From NCBI GenBank assembly GCA_036736205.1, contig DAINMX010000034.1, positions 1 through 39,918 on the forward strand: a stretch of 39,918 nt of DNA, read 5' to 3'. This document shows positions 1-7,820 of the stretch, piece after piece. The DNA is from XYA12-FULL-58-9 sp001798605 (GTDB lineage Bacteria; Myxococcota; XYA12-FULL-58-9). The notes under the pieces are model-generated. The model was given only the letters and a program-made list of their open reading frames with translations, did no database searches and was not told the origin of the DNA. Within the stretch, counting starts at the first letter, position 1. Every line of letters begins with the position of its first letter. The position numbers and the translations under genes are program-made.

Positions 1-16
1 ATCAGCCAAACGACGC

Positions 17-44
17 AAACGATCCTCACGGGTCGTTTTTTTTT
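17..44 (+). terminator. Intrinsic terminator of a gene upstream of the window
   Basis: A 9-bp stem (17-25 with 30-38, one G-U wobble) closes a TCAC tetraloop and runs directly into nine T residues (36-44). This is the classic rho-independent layout for a plus-strand transcript, so a plus-strand gene probably ends just left of the window. It also separates that unit from the DUF2330 gene that follows. Confidence 0.75.
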
Positions 45-139
45 GTCGTCAACCCTGGCGATTCGAACCCCGCGCGCCCTTTGTCCTGAGCCCCGGCCGT
101 GCTACTGATGTCGAGCATGGTTCATCTTGTGGGGACGTT

Positions 140-1270
140 ATGTTGATGAAGATTCCGCTCGCATGTCTGTTGGCATGCATGCCCATTCGCGCTTTGGCTG
201 GCGGAGGGTTTCTGACCAACAGTGGGGCGACCAGCGCTCGGTCGACGGTGGTACGAGCGGCACTGGTGCTCGAGGGCAATCTGACAACTCTGGTTCTTCA
301 TACGGGATTTCGTGGGGATGCAAGTCACGTGGCATGGGTGATTCCGACCGGCGGTCTCGGGCCAGCTTTGGATGCGTGGGTGGCACCCATTGCACTGTTT
401 GAACAACTGCATGCTGAGACCGCTCCCAGTCAGGTTCGCTTGAGTCAGAGACGCCAAGATCTCGGTTGCACTGAGGCGGCGCGGTCCTTCGAAACGCCAG
501 TGCTATCCTTGCAAGTCGACGGTTTGGTGGCAGGGACAACCAGCATTGACGTTGTCGGTGGTAGCGCTGCTGCCGCGATGCCCGCTTGGTTGTTGAATCA
601 TGGCTACGTGGTCCCAGATCCCGCAGCCGCGACCATAGGCGAATACGTTGCTCTGGGGGCCTTCTACGTCGTCGCGCGCCTTGACAACGTTGTCGAGGCG
701 ACCGGGGAAACTCCTTCTGCCGAGTTGCTCGGCCCCATCGGTGTCAAGATAGGCGGCAATCTGCCGATCCTGCCGTTGGCGATGACCAGGGTGAGCACCA
801 CAACACCCATTGATGTTGAGGTCTACGTTTTTGCCACGGAACGGATGGAGCCAACAGATTTTGGTGTCGCTGAGGTCGAGATTAAGAGCTGGCTCGGTGA
901 AGACGAAGACATGGATGAGTGGTACGCCAGGAGGTTGGATGAGAATCTCGAGGCGGCGAATGGACCCACTTTTTTGGTGGAATATGCGGATTTTGTCGAT
1001 GAAACGATCGTTCGCGAGGTGCTTCACAGAAATACCTCCGTTTCCCGCGACTGGTTTGTCACGCGTTTGCGCACTCGACTGCTCCCGTCTCAACTTGCTG
1101 ACGTGCATTTTTCTGGGGTTGGCGGTGAACCCTCTGATCAACGATTTCGCATTCGTGCGGTGGCTGGAGGGCAGCCTGCAGAGGCTGCCTTGCCGACTTG
1201 GTCGATCCCGGTTGCAGTGGGGGCTGTTGCCGTTACGTGGATGGGTCGTCGTCGTCGGAGACAGCCATGA
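140..1270 (+). CDS. DUF2330 family secreted, C-terminally anchored protein
   Basis: A protein of 376 residues. It begins with a Sec signal peptide whose likely cleavage follows ALA near residue 20, and continues into a GGGF segment typical of the start of mature DUF2330 proteins. The stretch around residues 55-75, with VAWVIPTGG, matches the DUF2330 hallmark of a hydrophobic strand ending in W-V-hydrophobic-P. The C terminus has one hydrophobic segment followed by five arginines, which looks like a membrane anchor or sorting tail. The biochemical role of DUF2330 is unknown; the family is common in Myxococcota and Actinobacteria. An alternative start is the ATG two codons later (146). Its stop codon overlaps the next gene's start (ATGA), so the two are probably co-translated. 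Confidence 0.8.
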   Translation: MLMKIPLACLLACMPIRALAGGGFLTNSGATSARSTVVRAALVLEGNLTTLVLHTGFRGDASHVAWVIPTGGLGPALDAWVAPIALFEQLHAETAPSQVRLSQRRQDLGCTEAARSFETPVLSLQVDGLVAGTTSIDVVGGSAAAAMPAWLLNHGYVVPDPAAATIGEYVALGAFYVVARLDNVVEATGETPSAELLGPIGVKIGGNLPILPLAMTRVSTTTPIDVEVYVFATERMEPTDFGVAEVEIKSWLGEDEDMDEWYARRLDENLEAANGPTFLVEYADFVDETIVREVLHRNTSVSRDWFVTRLRTRLLPSQLADVHFSGVGGEPSDQRFRIRAVAGGQPAEAALPTWSIPVAVGAVAVTWMGRRRRRQP

Positions 1271-1998
1271 CGAAACGGCTCTTTCTGCTCTGTGCGGTCA
1301 GCGCGCTCTTTGTGGGTTGTGTCGCCGGTAGTCAGAGTGTGCGGCCGGAGACACTGATGCCAGGCCAGTTCCGAATCGGTATCGTGCAAGGGGTGACCCG
1401 CAATCATGCCGATGACTTTGCCTTTGCAGAGCCTACTGGGGAAACGAAGAAGTCCCCCAGTCCCGTGTGGTTGACTGAGATCGCTGCTCATTATGGTGTG
1501 GCGCGGGATTTTGATGTCGGCTTGCGGCTGCGACCATTCTCCCTCGGCGGTCGGGTAGAACTCATGTACCAGGTTGTCCGCGAGAAGACTCTGGGCTTGG
1601 GAATCGCGGTGGGTTTGGGGATAGATGGTTTCTATCGCTCTCGGGATCGTCTCGGTTGCGTAGCCGGCGGGTGCTTCTCGCGCGAATACGCTGGGATGGT
1701 GGGCGACGTGCCGCTGATTTTAAGTCGCCATCTGTGGCGCCGTGGCGTCTTGTTTCTGGCCGGCCGGTACAATCACTACCTCATTTTTGGCGAGGAGCGG
1801 TTCGCGACTCCTGGTCTCGATGACCAGGTGATCGACAAAGAAATCAATCAATGGGGCGCTGGGTGGGTTGTCGGCCTGCAGTTTGAGCTCCGCTCCGTTC
1901 GCATTGCGCCGCAACTGGCAGGGGGGTTGGTGCGGATGCCCTCCGGCGGTTTGCTGCACGCTCTCTATCCATCTTTGGATATTGCCATCGTTCTCTAG
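1267..1998 (+). CDS. Putative outer-membrane lipoprotein, beta-barrel-like
   Basis: The start is the ATG at 1267, overlapping the stop of the DUF2330 gene; longer in-frame starts would lie inside that gene and precede the signal sequence. The product has 243 residues. A lipoprotein signal peptide ends in a lipobox FVGC (Cys 17). The mature part has alternating hydrophobic, glycine and aromatic residues (for example around residues 75-110) as in small outer-membrane barrels. I do not recognise a family. Pairing with the DUF2330 gene suggests a shared envelope function, which is inference. Confidence 0.7.
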   Translation: MTKRLFLLCAVSALFVGCVAGSQSVRPETLMPGQFRIGIVQGVTRNHADDFAFAEPTGETKKSPSPVWLTEIAAHYGVARDFDVGLRLRPFSLGGRVELMYQVVREKTLGLGIAVGLGIDGFYRSRDRLGCVAGGCFSREYAGMVGDVPLILSRHLWRRGVLFLAGRYNHYLIFGEERFATPGLDDQVIDKEINQWGAGWVVGLQFELRSVRIAPQLAGGLVRMPSGGLLHALYPSLDIAIVL

Positions 1999-2023
1999 CC
2001 GTACCGCCTGGCGTTACTCCTGA

Positions 2024-3133
2024 CTACGGGCAGGAGCTCGCGAGGTAGGCCCACGCGGCAGTGTGGCTCTGGCTGAGGACCGTACAGGCGGCCGTCCTGT
2101 GGTTGGCTGGAAGATTCTCGACGACAGCAGCCTCTAGCTCGCCGAAGCGATAGGTGAAGGTGTCGCGGATCTGCGCGGCGAGATCGCGCTGTGCTGCGAT
2201 GAGAGCCAGCGAGACGGTTTCCACATCGGTGAGTTGCGCGATCTGCCAAAGGGCTGCGGCGACCACCGCCCCAGGAAGATAGGGCAGGTATTCGCCGTTG
2301 GCGGTGGGCTCGTCGCCTGCCACCCACGCCGGGTCGAGAATTCGCGTCCGATCGAGGCGGCGAGCATTGGCTACATCGTCGGGTACGCTCGGCGAGAGAA
2401 ATTGTGGGTCGTGGGCGATCGCCGCACCAAAAAAATCCGCGACGCCCTCATCCGTAGCGCGGATGCGTTGCCAATTGCTCTTGGAGCCCGGAGTCATGCG
2501 ATGTTGTTCGAGGGTTGCAAACAATTCACCGGCGAAGAACTCGTAGTAGAATATGCGATGGGCCATCTCGTGCGCCAAGACGCCCCGATTCATCGCAAAC
2601 GGCACTTCCCGATAGGTGAGCATCGGCAGGATGATGAAACCATCGGCTTCTGGGAAGTAGGTGGCATTGTCTGAGGTTGGGTAGCTGTCGGGTACTGCGA
2701 CGGCGAGGGTGGGGTGGAAGTAAACAGGCGTTGGCTCACTTGTGGTCGCGACATGGAGGGCATTGAAGAACATTGCGGCGGCTTCCAAGTGAGCATAGGC
2801 GGTCAGCATGCTTAGGGATTCGAAGTCGGTGGCGATTGCCACGTCGCCATCAACAACCCAGTTCGCGCTCACTGCGCGGGGGTGGGAAACGAAGGACTCT
2901 CGTGAGCCACCGCGATCAACGGCTGTAATGGTGGCGTCGATTTCAATCTCGACATCGCTCCACAACTGCGCCACAGCGCCTCGGACTTCGGTGAAGTCAT
3001 CTATGTTGGTGGACACATCCAGGACCTCGATGTGTCCAACAGTGTCCATTTGAACGAGAATTCTCACCAGGCTCGGGTTGCCGCATCCGGCGACGGTACC
3101 AACGAGCAAGCCAAGGAGGGGTTTGAAGGGCAT
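2024..3133 (-). CDS. Predicted zinc metallopeptidase lipoprotein (HExxH gluzincin type)
   Basis: The product has 369 residues when started at the ATG at 3133, which puts the lipoprotein signal at the N terminus with lipobox VAGC (Cys 17); in-frame codons farther upstream would add a long extension. Residues 188-192 are HEMAH, a zincin HExxH active site, and residues 229-233 (EGVAD) fit the third zinc ligand and the ExxAD pattern of gluzincins. The family is not one I can name. The gene converges on the lipoprotein gene at 1267-1998 with only 25 bp between stops and diverges from the PilZ gene. It is likely an envelope-anchored peptidase; the substrate is unknown. Confidence 0.72.
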   Translation of the reverse strand: MPFKPLLGLLVGTVAGCGNPSLVRILVQMDTVGHIEVLDVSTNIDDFTEVRGAVAQLWSDVEIEIDATITAVDRGGSRESFVSHPRAVSANWVVDGDVAIATDFESLSMLTAYAHLEAAAMFFNALHVATTSEPTPVYFHPTLAVAVPDSYPTSDNATYFPEADGFIILPMLTYREVPFAMNRGVLAHEMAHRIFYYEFFAGELFATLEQHRMTPGSKSNWQRIRATDEGVADFFGAAIAHDPQFLSPSVPDDVANARRLDRTRILDPAWVAGDEPTANGEYLPYLPGAVVAAALWQIAQLTDVETVSLALIAAQRDLAAQIRDTFTYRFGELEAAVVENLPANHRTAACTVLSQSHTAAWAYLASSCP

Positions 3134-3207
3134 TGGCGAGAGTATGGCACGAGGTTGTCCGATGGCGCCACCATAGAGGTTGCTCTGTAAACATGGCAAA
3201 TGGCCAC

Positions 3208-3230
3208 TTGACACACCCCAAGGGGGTCAA
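3208..3230 (+). promoter_or_regulatory. Hairpin overlapping the PilZ gene ribosome-binding site
   Basis: TTGAC and GTCAA, with CCCC and GGGG inside them, form an inverted repeat with a three-base bulge that includes the purine-rich Shine-Dalgarno stretch (about 3220-3226) of the PilZ gene. Pairing would hide the ribosome-binding site. A protein-binding palindrome is equally possible, since it lies in the divergent promoter region between the metallopeptidase and PilZ genes. Confidence 0.35.
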
Positions 3231-3235
3231 CAATC

Positions 3236-3595
3236 ATGCCAACAATGGGGAACACAGGCGCACAAGGACCCGCCGCTGGCCGACCCGAACAACGGGCCAG
3301 TCGGCGCAAGGTGGTCCCCGTTCGGTGTTGGATCGTCGATGGAAAAGTGGAGAGGTACGCCTCTCTGGCCGACATCAGTCTGGACGGCGCGCGTCTTTTG
3401 ACGGCGTCGCCGCCATTGGTCGGCACAACGGTGACCATGCGTTTCCGCCTGCACTGCAAGGGGAACGAGGTCAGCGCAGAGGCGCGTGTGGTATGGCGAT
3501 CAGAAGGTTTTCGTGGGCGCGGAGGCGTGATGGGAGTGGAGTTCATCAGCCTCACGGGTACCGATGAGATCGTGGCATATGTTGGGGAGGGATAG
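3236..3595 (+). CDS. PilZ domain protein, predicted c-di-GMP receptor
   Basis: A 119-residue single-domain protein. It carries the PilZ c-di-GMP binding signature: RxxxR at residues 20-24 within an Arg-rich segment, and DxSxxG at residues 46-51 (DISLDG). The remaining strands fit the PilZ barrel. The short disordered N terminus before the motif is normal. Single-domain PilZ proteins are common effectors in myxobacteria, affecting motility, secretion or regulation by partner binding; no partner is evident here. The start has a strong purine-rich ribosome-binding site about 10 bases upstream. The metallophosphoesterase gene begins 12 bp after its stop, so the two are likely co-transcribed. Confidence 0.88.
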   Translation: MPTMGNTGAQGPAAGRPEQRASRRKVVPVRCWIVDGKVERYASLADISLDGARLLTASPPLVGTTVTMRFRLHCKGNEVSAEARVVWRSEGFRGRGGVMGVEFISLTGTDEIVAYVGEG

Positions 3596-3607
3596 CCCGG
3601 GCAAAAA

Positions 3608-4339
3608 ATGCGGTATGGAATATTTTCTGACGCTCACGGCAACGAGCAAGCTCTTGCCGTCATCGTCCCTCATCTGAAGTCCCTCGAGCTCGACGAGATC
3701 ATCTTTCTGGGTGATGCTGTTGGATATGGGGCCAACCCAAACGAGGCATGCAACGCCATTCGAGCGTTGGCGTCGCAGTCCGTACTCGGCAATCACGATG
3801 CTGCCGTCTGTGCGCGTATGGACTACTCAGACTACTACGATGCCGCTCGTCAGGCACTCGACTGGTGCGCGAGTCAATTGTCTGAAGAGAATCTCGCGTG
3901 GCTCAGAGGTCTGTCCTACAAGGTCCGCTGCGAGTACATAGATTTCAGCCATGGTTCACCCTTGGTCCCCGAAGAATTCGACTATATCTTCGCTCCTGAG
4001 CAGTTGATCGACCTCCTTCCCTACTACGATGAGTTTGCCCCCGTCACTTTCATTGGACATTCGCATTTGACGATATCGTTCAAGCTCCAGCGTGATCGGG
4101 TCACACCACTTTTGCTTTCGGAGATACACTGTGACCCGAGCGCGAAGTACATTATCACTGTGGGCAGTGCCGGGCAGCCGCGTGATCGCGACCCGCGAGC
4201 GAGTTGTGGCGTCTTTGATAGTGTCACGAGGGTTTTCAAGTTTCACCGTCTTGCCTATGACAACGAAACGGCGCGGAAGAGAATTATCGACGCTGGGTTG
4301 GCACCGGCGTTTGGGGCGCGCCTGTTGGTTGGCATGTAG
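3608..4339 (+). CDS. Metallophosphoesterase, YfcE/calcineurin-like
   Basis: A cytoplasmic protein of 243 residues with a full set of calcineurin-like dinuclear metal motifs: DAHGN near residue 8, GDAVGYG near residue 37, GNHD near residue 60, and GHSH in the C-terminal half. It resembles the Metallophos_2 group, often annotated as YfcE-like phosphodiesterases or serine/threonine phosphatase-like proteins. No signal peptide is seen. It follows the PilZ gene closely. Its 3' end overlaps the start of the next gene. The substrate cannot be deduced; a link to cyclic dinucleotides through the PilZ neighbour would be speculation. Confidence 0.85.
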   Translation: MRYGIFSDAHGNEQALAVIVPHLKSLELDEIIFLGDAVGYGANPNEACNAIRALASQSVLGNHDAAVCARMDYSDYYDAARQALDWCASQLSEENLAWLRGLSYKVRCEYIDFSHGSPLVPEEFDYIFAPEQLIDLLPYYDEFAPVTFIGHSHLTISFKLQRDRVTPLLLSEIHCDPSAKYIITVGSAGQPRDRDPRASCGVFDSVTRVFKFHRLAYDNETARKRIIDAGLAPAFGARLLVGM

Positions 4340-5165
4340 CGCCTTTGCTGCCATCTTGTGTTTTTCCGGTTGTCAGTCTAGCTGTGGCTCGCGGCCTACT
4401 CGGGTCACGATCAGCCGTGTCATCCTCAATTTGCCCCGCGACCTCGATGAAGCCGTCGAGCAGCGCGATGCGATCCGTAGGGCGGTTGAGGTCCACATCG
4501 ACGAATCGGACACGGCGAGGTTTGTCTCTGGCAATCGGGATGCTGAATACGTCCTGCATTTGACCGCGAATGTTGTTGGCCGCAATACGCCGGACGGGGA
4601 TGAGGGGCGGCCAGTGGAGATCAGGCTCCAACCGACCGTCGGGCCGACGCTTTATCGTACGGTGGGGCGTGGATTGCCCCTTGAGGATGTCGTTGCTTCA
4701 GTGATGACTGGGTTTGAAGATGCCTGGGGCGTCATCGAGCAAGAGCGGTGGCTTGACACCTCTGCTGATGAGCGTTTGGTGTCTTCTCTCAATCATCCCG
4801 ATGCGCGTGTGCGCGATTTTGTCATTCAACGCCTCGGCGAGCGCAGAAGCCGGGAAGCAGTGGGGGGCTTGTGCGCGCGTCTGACGACCGAGCCGCATGA
4901 GGAACTGGTGTTGCGCACAGTTGGCGCACTGGTGGCGATTGGCGATGAGCAGGCCGTGGAACCATTGATTGAGCTCACTCGGCAGAAGGATCCTCACTTG
5001 GTCATTCAGATCGTCTATGCTCTTGCGCAGATCGGCGGGCGCACCGCCGAGGGGTACCTTGTGACACTCGCAAGTGGACACCCGATCCCTGCGGTGCAGG
5101 CCAGTGCCGAGGAGGCCCTTGCTGAGCTCGAAGAGAAACGCGCGAGGACGGCACCGGAACCGTAG
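4257..5165 (+). CDS. HEAT-repeat lipoprotein
   Basis: The chosen start is the ATG at 4257 (302 residues), overlapping the previous gene by 83 bp; a TTG at 4311 would give a shorter overlap and a compact signal peptide, and is a real alternative. The lipobox is CFSGC. After about 120 residues without recognisable family there is a run of HEAT/PBS-lyase-like repeats (from about position 4780 to the end), each with the alternating helix pattern and the D-x-x-V-R and A-V-x-P-L motifs. HEAT repeats usually scaffold protein contacts, so this may be an envelope-anchored adaptor. Function unknown. Confidence 0.68.
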   Translation: MTTKRRGRELSTLGWHRRLGRACWLACSAFAAILCFSGCQSSCGSRPTRVTISRVILNLPRDLDEAVEQRDAIRRAVEVHIDESDTARFVSGNRDAEYVLHLTANVVGRNTPDGDEGRPVEIRLQPTVGPTLYRTVGRGLPLEDVVASVMTGFEDAWGVIEQERWLDTSADERLVSSLNHPDARVRDFVIQRLGERRSREAVGGLCARLTTEPHEELVLRTVGALVAIGDEQAVEPLIELTRQKDPHLVIQIVYALAQIGGRTAEGYLVTLASGHPIPAVQASAEEALAELEEKRARTAPEP

Positions 5166-5339
5166 ACCGAGGATTGGCTGACGCCGTAGACCCGAGAGTT
5201 ACGCTCACGCCAGTGCCAGCACCGCACAGACGTCGCAAGTGTGCAATAGGTACACGTTTGGCATAGGACTCGAAATGGGTTGAGTGCATCTGTGTTTTTT
5301 GCGATGCATGGGCCGTCCAAACATTGAGGGAGCCCTGTC

Positions 5340-6428
5340 ATGAAGCGTTTTGCCGTACCTGTTTTGTTGGTTTTGTTTGCATGGGGATGCCAGAAGGAGG
5401 CGGCAGACATTGTTGAGCCGCCGACCCCTGATCAACCGACGACCAAGGCTCCGGCCGGCTCTGATCCACAGTGCGTGGGGCCTATCGGGGCGGGGACGCC
5501 GGAGAGCATCAAAGTGGGCGAGACTGAGTGGGAACAGAACGGCTCGACATTGACCCTCAAGTCTCCCAAGCTCGAGTCTCTGACCCTTGGTGCTGTGTCC
5601 GATATCAAGGAAGACACGGAAGAAAATCGTGTCAATCTCAAAGTTGCGGCAGATGTCTTTAAGCGCGAAAAGGTTGACGCGATCATCGTCTCCGGTGACA
5701 CCGGTGAGGACCAAGCTCAGATCGAGGCGTCGTTGGGGATCCTGGCGGCGGTGGGTGTGCCGGTGTTCAACATTGTCGGCAATCGTGAAGGCAAAACCGA
5801 GTACGGCAAGGCGATGGTGGCCCTGCGCGCACGGCACGGCAACGTCTTCGACCTCAACACCATCCGCCGAGTTGACACGCCTGTAGCCGACATTGTGTCG
5901 ATGCCTGGTTATTACAATCCGTCCTACATTCACCACGACGACGGCTGCCAATACTTCTCGGCCGACGTGGCTCTGCTTGAGAAACTGGTGAAGAGCTGCG
6001 ATTCACCGACGATCCTGGTTTCCCACGGTGGTCCACGCCAAGAGGGCGCACAGGCCATCGACCGCACCGCTGAGGGTGCCAATGTCGGTGACCCCGGCCT
6101 CTCGAATTTGATCACCAGCGCCCAAATACCCTTCGGCATCTTTGGCAATATTCATGAGGCTGGCGGTCGCGCCACCGACGCCTCGGGCAAAAATCTCCTC
6201 AAGCAAGGTGAGATGCATCCGCAGTTGTTCCTCAATCCAGGTGCCGCCGATGGCGTACGCTGGCCGATGAATGATGGCTCACTGTCCGTGGGCATGGCGG
6301 CTATGCTCAAGGTCGAAGGCGACAAAGCCAAGTACACGGTGTTCAATCTTTCAGAGTCCGAGGATGCGCCAGCGTCGCCAAACGCCAAACCAGGCAAAGG
6401 CAAGAAGAAGGGCAAGAAGAAGGGCTGA
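5340..6428 (+). CDS. Metallophosphoesterase-fold lipoprotein with altered metal ligands
   Basis: A 362-residue lipoprotein (lipobox FAWGC, Cys 17) with a good ribosome-binding site GAGGGAG. The fold-defining segments of calcineurin-like phosphoesterases are visible in order, but several ligands differ: the first motif reads DIK at residues 88-90 instead of DxH, the GD motif is present at 119-120, the GNHD position reads GNRE (147-150), a SHGG motif is kept, and the final GHxH reads GNIH. This suggests a non-catalytic or differently metallated member. The C terminus ends in a Gly/Lys-rich tail. It stands after a 175-bp gap, so it probably has its own promoter, and is followed six bases later by a small coiled-coil gene. 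Confidence 0.72.
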   Translation: MKRFAVPVLLVLFAWGCQKEAADIVEPPTPDQPTTKAPAGSDPQCVGPIGAGTPESIKVGETEWEQNGSTLTLKSPKLESLTLGAVSDIKEDTEENRVNLKVAADVFKREKVDAIIVSGDTGEDQAQIEASLGILAAVGVPVFNIVGNREGKTEYGKAMVALRARHGNVFDLNTIRRVDTPVADIVSMPGYYNPSYIHHDDGCQYFSADVALLEKLVKSCDSPTILVSHGGPRQEGAQAIDRTAEGANVGDPGLSNLITSAQIPFGIFGNIHEAGGRATDASGKNLLKQGEMHPQLFLNPGAADGVRWPMNDGSLSVGMAAMLKVEGDKAKYTVFNLSESEDAPASPNAKPGKGKKKGKKKG

Positions 6429-6433
6429 GCGCA

Positions 6434-6778
6434 GTGTCTTCCCGTAACCCTTTTGGCAAGCTGCGCCAGCGCGCCCGCGAGCTTGGCACCCGCGCTGTGG
6501 ATGAGTTGCTCTCTTCGGAGCAGCGCGCCGAAGCTGTGGGTAACGCCGTCAAGAAGCTCCAAGAAGCGCGAACCGTTCTCGACCAACGTGGAGGTCGGGT
6601 GCTCGCGGCCATGGGATTGGCGACAGCACCTGATCTCGATCGAGTGAGTCGCAAGATTGGCAGGTTACGCAAACGTCTCAATCGCGTGATCGATCGTCTC
6701 GATGAGATGCAGGCCGCCGGTGTGTTTGCGGCGGCCAATCGGAAGCCAGCATCCGACACCAATTCGGCAGGGGATTGA
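6434..6778 (+). CDS. Small predicted coiled-coil protein
   Basis: A 114-residue charged, Ala/Arg-rich protein beginning with GTG six bases after the stop of the metallophosphoesterase-like lipoprotein. Residues 10-100 are almost entirely predicted helix with heptad-like spacing of Leu and Val. No signal peptide, cysteine pair or known motif is seen. It resembles phasin-like or scaffold-type small helical proteins only in general composition. Its tight spacing implies co-transcription with the upstream gene. It converges on the minus-strand gene ending at 6805. Confidence 0.6.
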   Translation: MSSRNPFGKLRQRARELGTRAVDELLSSEQRAEAVGNAVKKLQEARTVLDQRGGRVLAAMGLATAPDLDRVSRKIGRLRKRLNRVIDRLDEMQAAGVFAAANRKPASDTNSAGD

Positions 6779-6804
6779 GCGAGCGAATCCCGAAGTGTGG
6801 GGTG

Positions 6805-7755
6805 TCAGCGAGTGACGTTGATCTCCGCGCCGTCAGCGTCAATGCGGGTAGTGCCGGGGACGTCTTGCACGGTCGCGCCGGCGGCGCGCAGTTCGTCGTC
6901 GCTGGCGAGGCGCTCTTGGCCCTCCCACTTTTGGCCTTCGGGGACCTTCCAGCTCTCGGGGATGGGGACATCATCAAAGAGGATGGTGGCGGTCTGCGAG
7001 CTGCCACCGATGGTGCGGATGTCAAACACAAAGGTCAGCTCAACGGATGTGGCTTCGCGGGGGAATTGCGGCAGGTCGTAGTGTCCGATCTCGACTCCCG
7101 GAGGGAACTCCGCGACCCAGCGCTCAGGATCAATCTGCAGGCTCGGGGGCTGACCGTCGCCAACAAACTGTTTGACCTCAGCCGGTTTGCCCTTCTCCTG
7201 CTCAATGGGCATGTTGCCAATGATGCTTTGATAGGACACCGGGCCAAATGCTCCCCAGTGGGCGTAAGACATTTTTACCCTCATCTCGCCAGAGACCTTG
7301 GCGGGGGTGATGTCCCAGACATCGAAGCGGAAGGTCTTGTCGCTGCCGGTGTAGAGCGGGCGATACTGCCCCTGGCGCATGCGCTTGAACAAGTCGAGGG
7401 TGATGGCGATGCGCTCTTCGCGCCCGAGCTTCTGGCTCTCCGGCATGCGGCCGGCTGCGAGCTCCGCCTCACCATGCTTGAGCTCGCGCTCGATGTCGTA
7501 GAAGTCGGGGTATTTTTTCGCAAGCTTGTCGAGTTCACCGAAATACTTGGTGAGCGCGATGCCTACCTCTTTGCGGTACTCGTCAGTGGATTGGATACGC
7601 AAGCCGACGAAGCTGTTTAGGAACCCGCGTTTCAACTGGGCGAGCTCGAGGTGGTATGCCTGTTCTTGGGTCGTCTGATTGAACTGCCACAGACCAAAAC
7701 CCGCGCCGCCAACGACGAGGCCTAAAACGACTAACCAACCTAATATCGATTTCAT
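6805..7755 (-). CDS. Membrane-anchored hypothetical protein
   Basis: I chose the ATG at 7755 (316 residues) because GGAGA lies at the right distance before it; an ATG four codons upstream (7767) is possible. One N-terminal transmembrane helix (residues about 5-24) is followed by a helical, charged region and then a beta-rich C-terminal half without cysteines. I recognise no family. It is the last gene of a minus-strand group after the spermidine-synthase-like and PP2C-CNB genes, 65 bp behind the phosphatase. A role in the same signalling or envelope process is possible but unsupported. Confidence 0.6.
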   Translation of the reverse strand: MKSILGWLVVLGLVVGGAGFGLWQFNQTTQEQAYHLELAQLKRGFLNSFVGLRIQSTDEYRKEVGIALTKYFGELDKLAKKYPDFYDIERELKHGEAELAAGRMPESQKLGREERIAITLDLFKRMRQGQYRPLYTGSDKTFRFDVWDITPAKVSGEMRVKMSYAHWGAFGPVSYQSIIGNMPIEQEKGKPAEVKQFVGDGQPPSLQIDPERWVAEFPPGVEIGHYDLPQFPREATSVELTFVFDIRTIGGSSQTATILFDDVPIPESWKVPEGQKWEGQERLASDDELRAAGATVQDVPGTTRIDADGAEINVTR

Positions 7756-7820
7756 TTGGGTCTCCATTCGCTCGTCGATCCCACACGAAAAGACGACTCG
7801 AGCCGACCGGTCTTTTGGCC

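Noticed and set aside
1..14. First 14 bases match a 14-base stretch at 18634 next to the scaffold gap
   Set aside because: Matches of 14 bases are expected by chance in a 40-kb window, and the sequences diverge at once afterwards.
2017..2036. CTCCTG/CAGGAG hairpin between convergent genes as a terminator
   Set aside because: The stem is only 6 bp, has no T tract on either side and overlaps the coding end of the minus-strand gene.
6775..7620. Plus-strand open frame of 281 codons opposite the membrane-anchored hypothetical gene
   Set aside because: The minus-strand gene has a transmembrane N terminus and ribosome-binding site; the plus-strand frame has neither and starts at the end of another gene.
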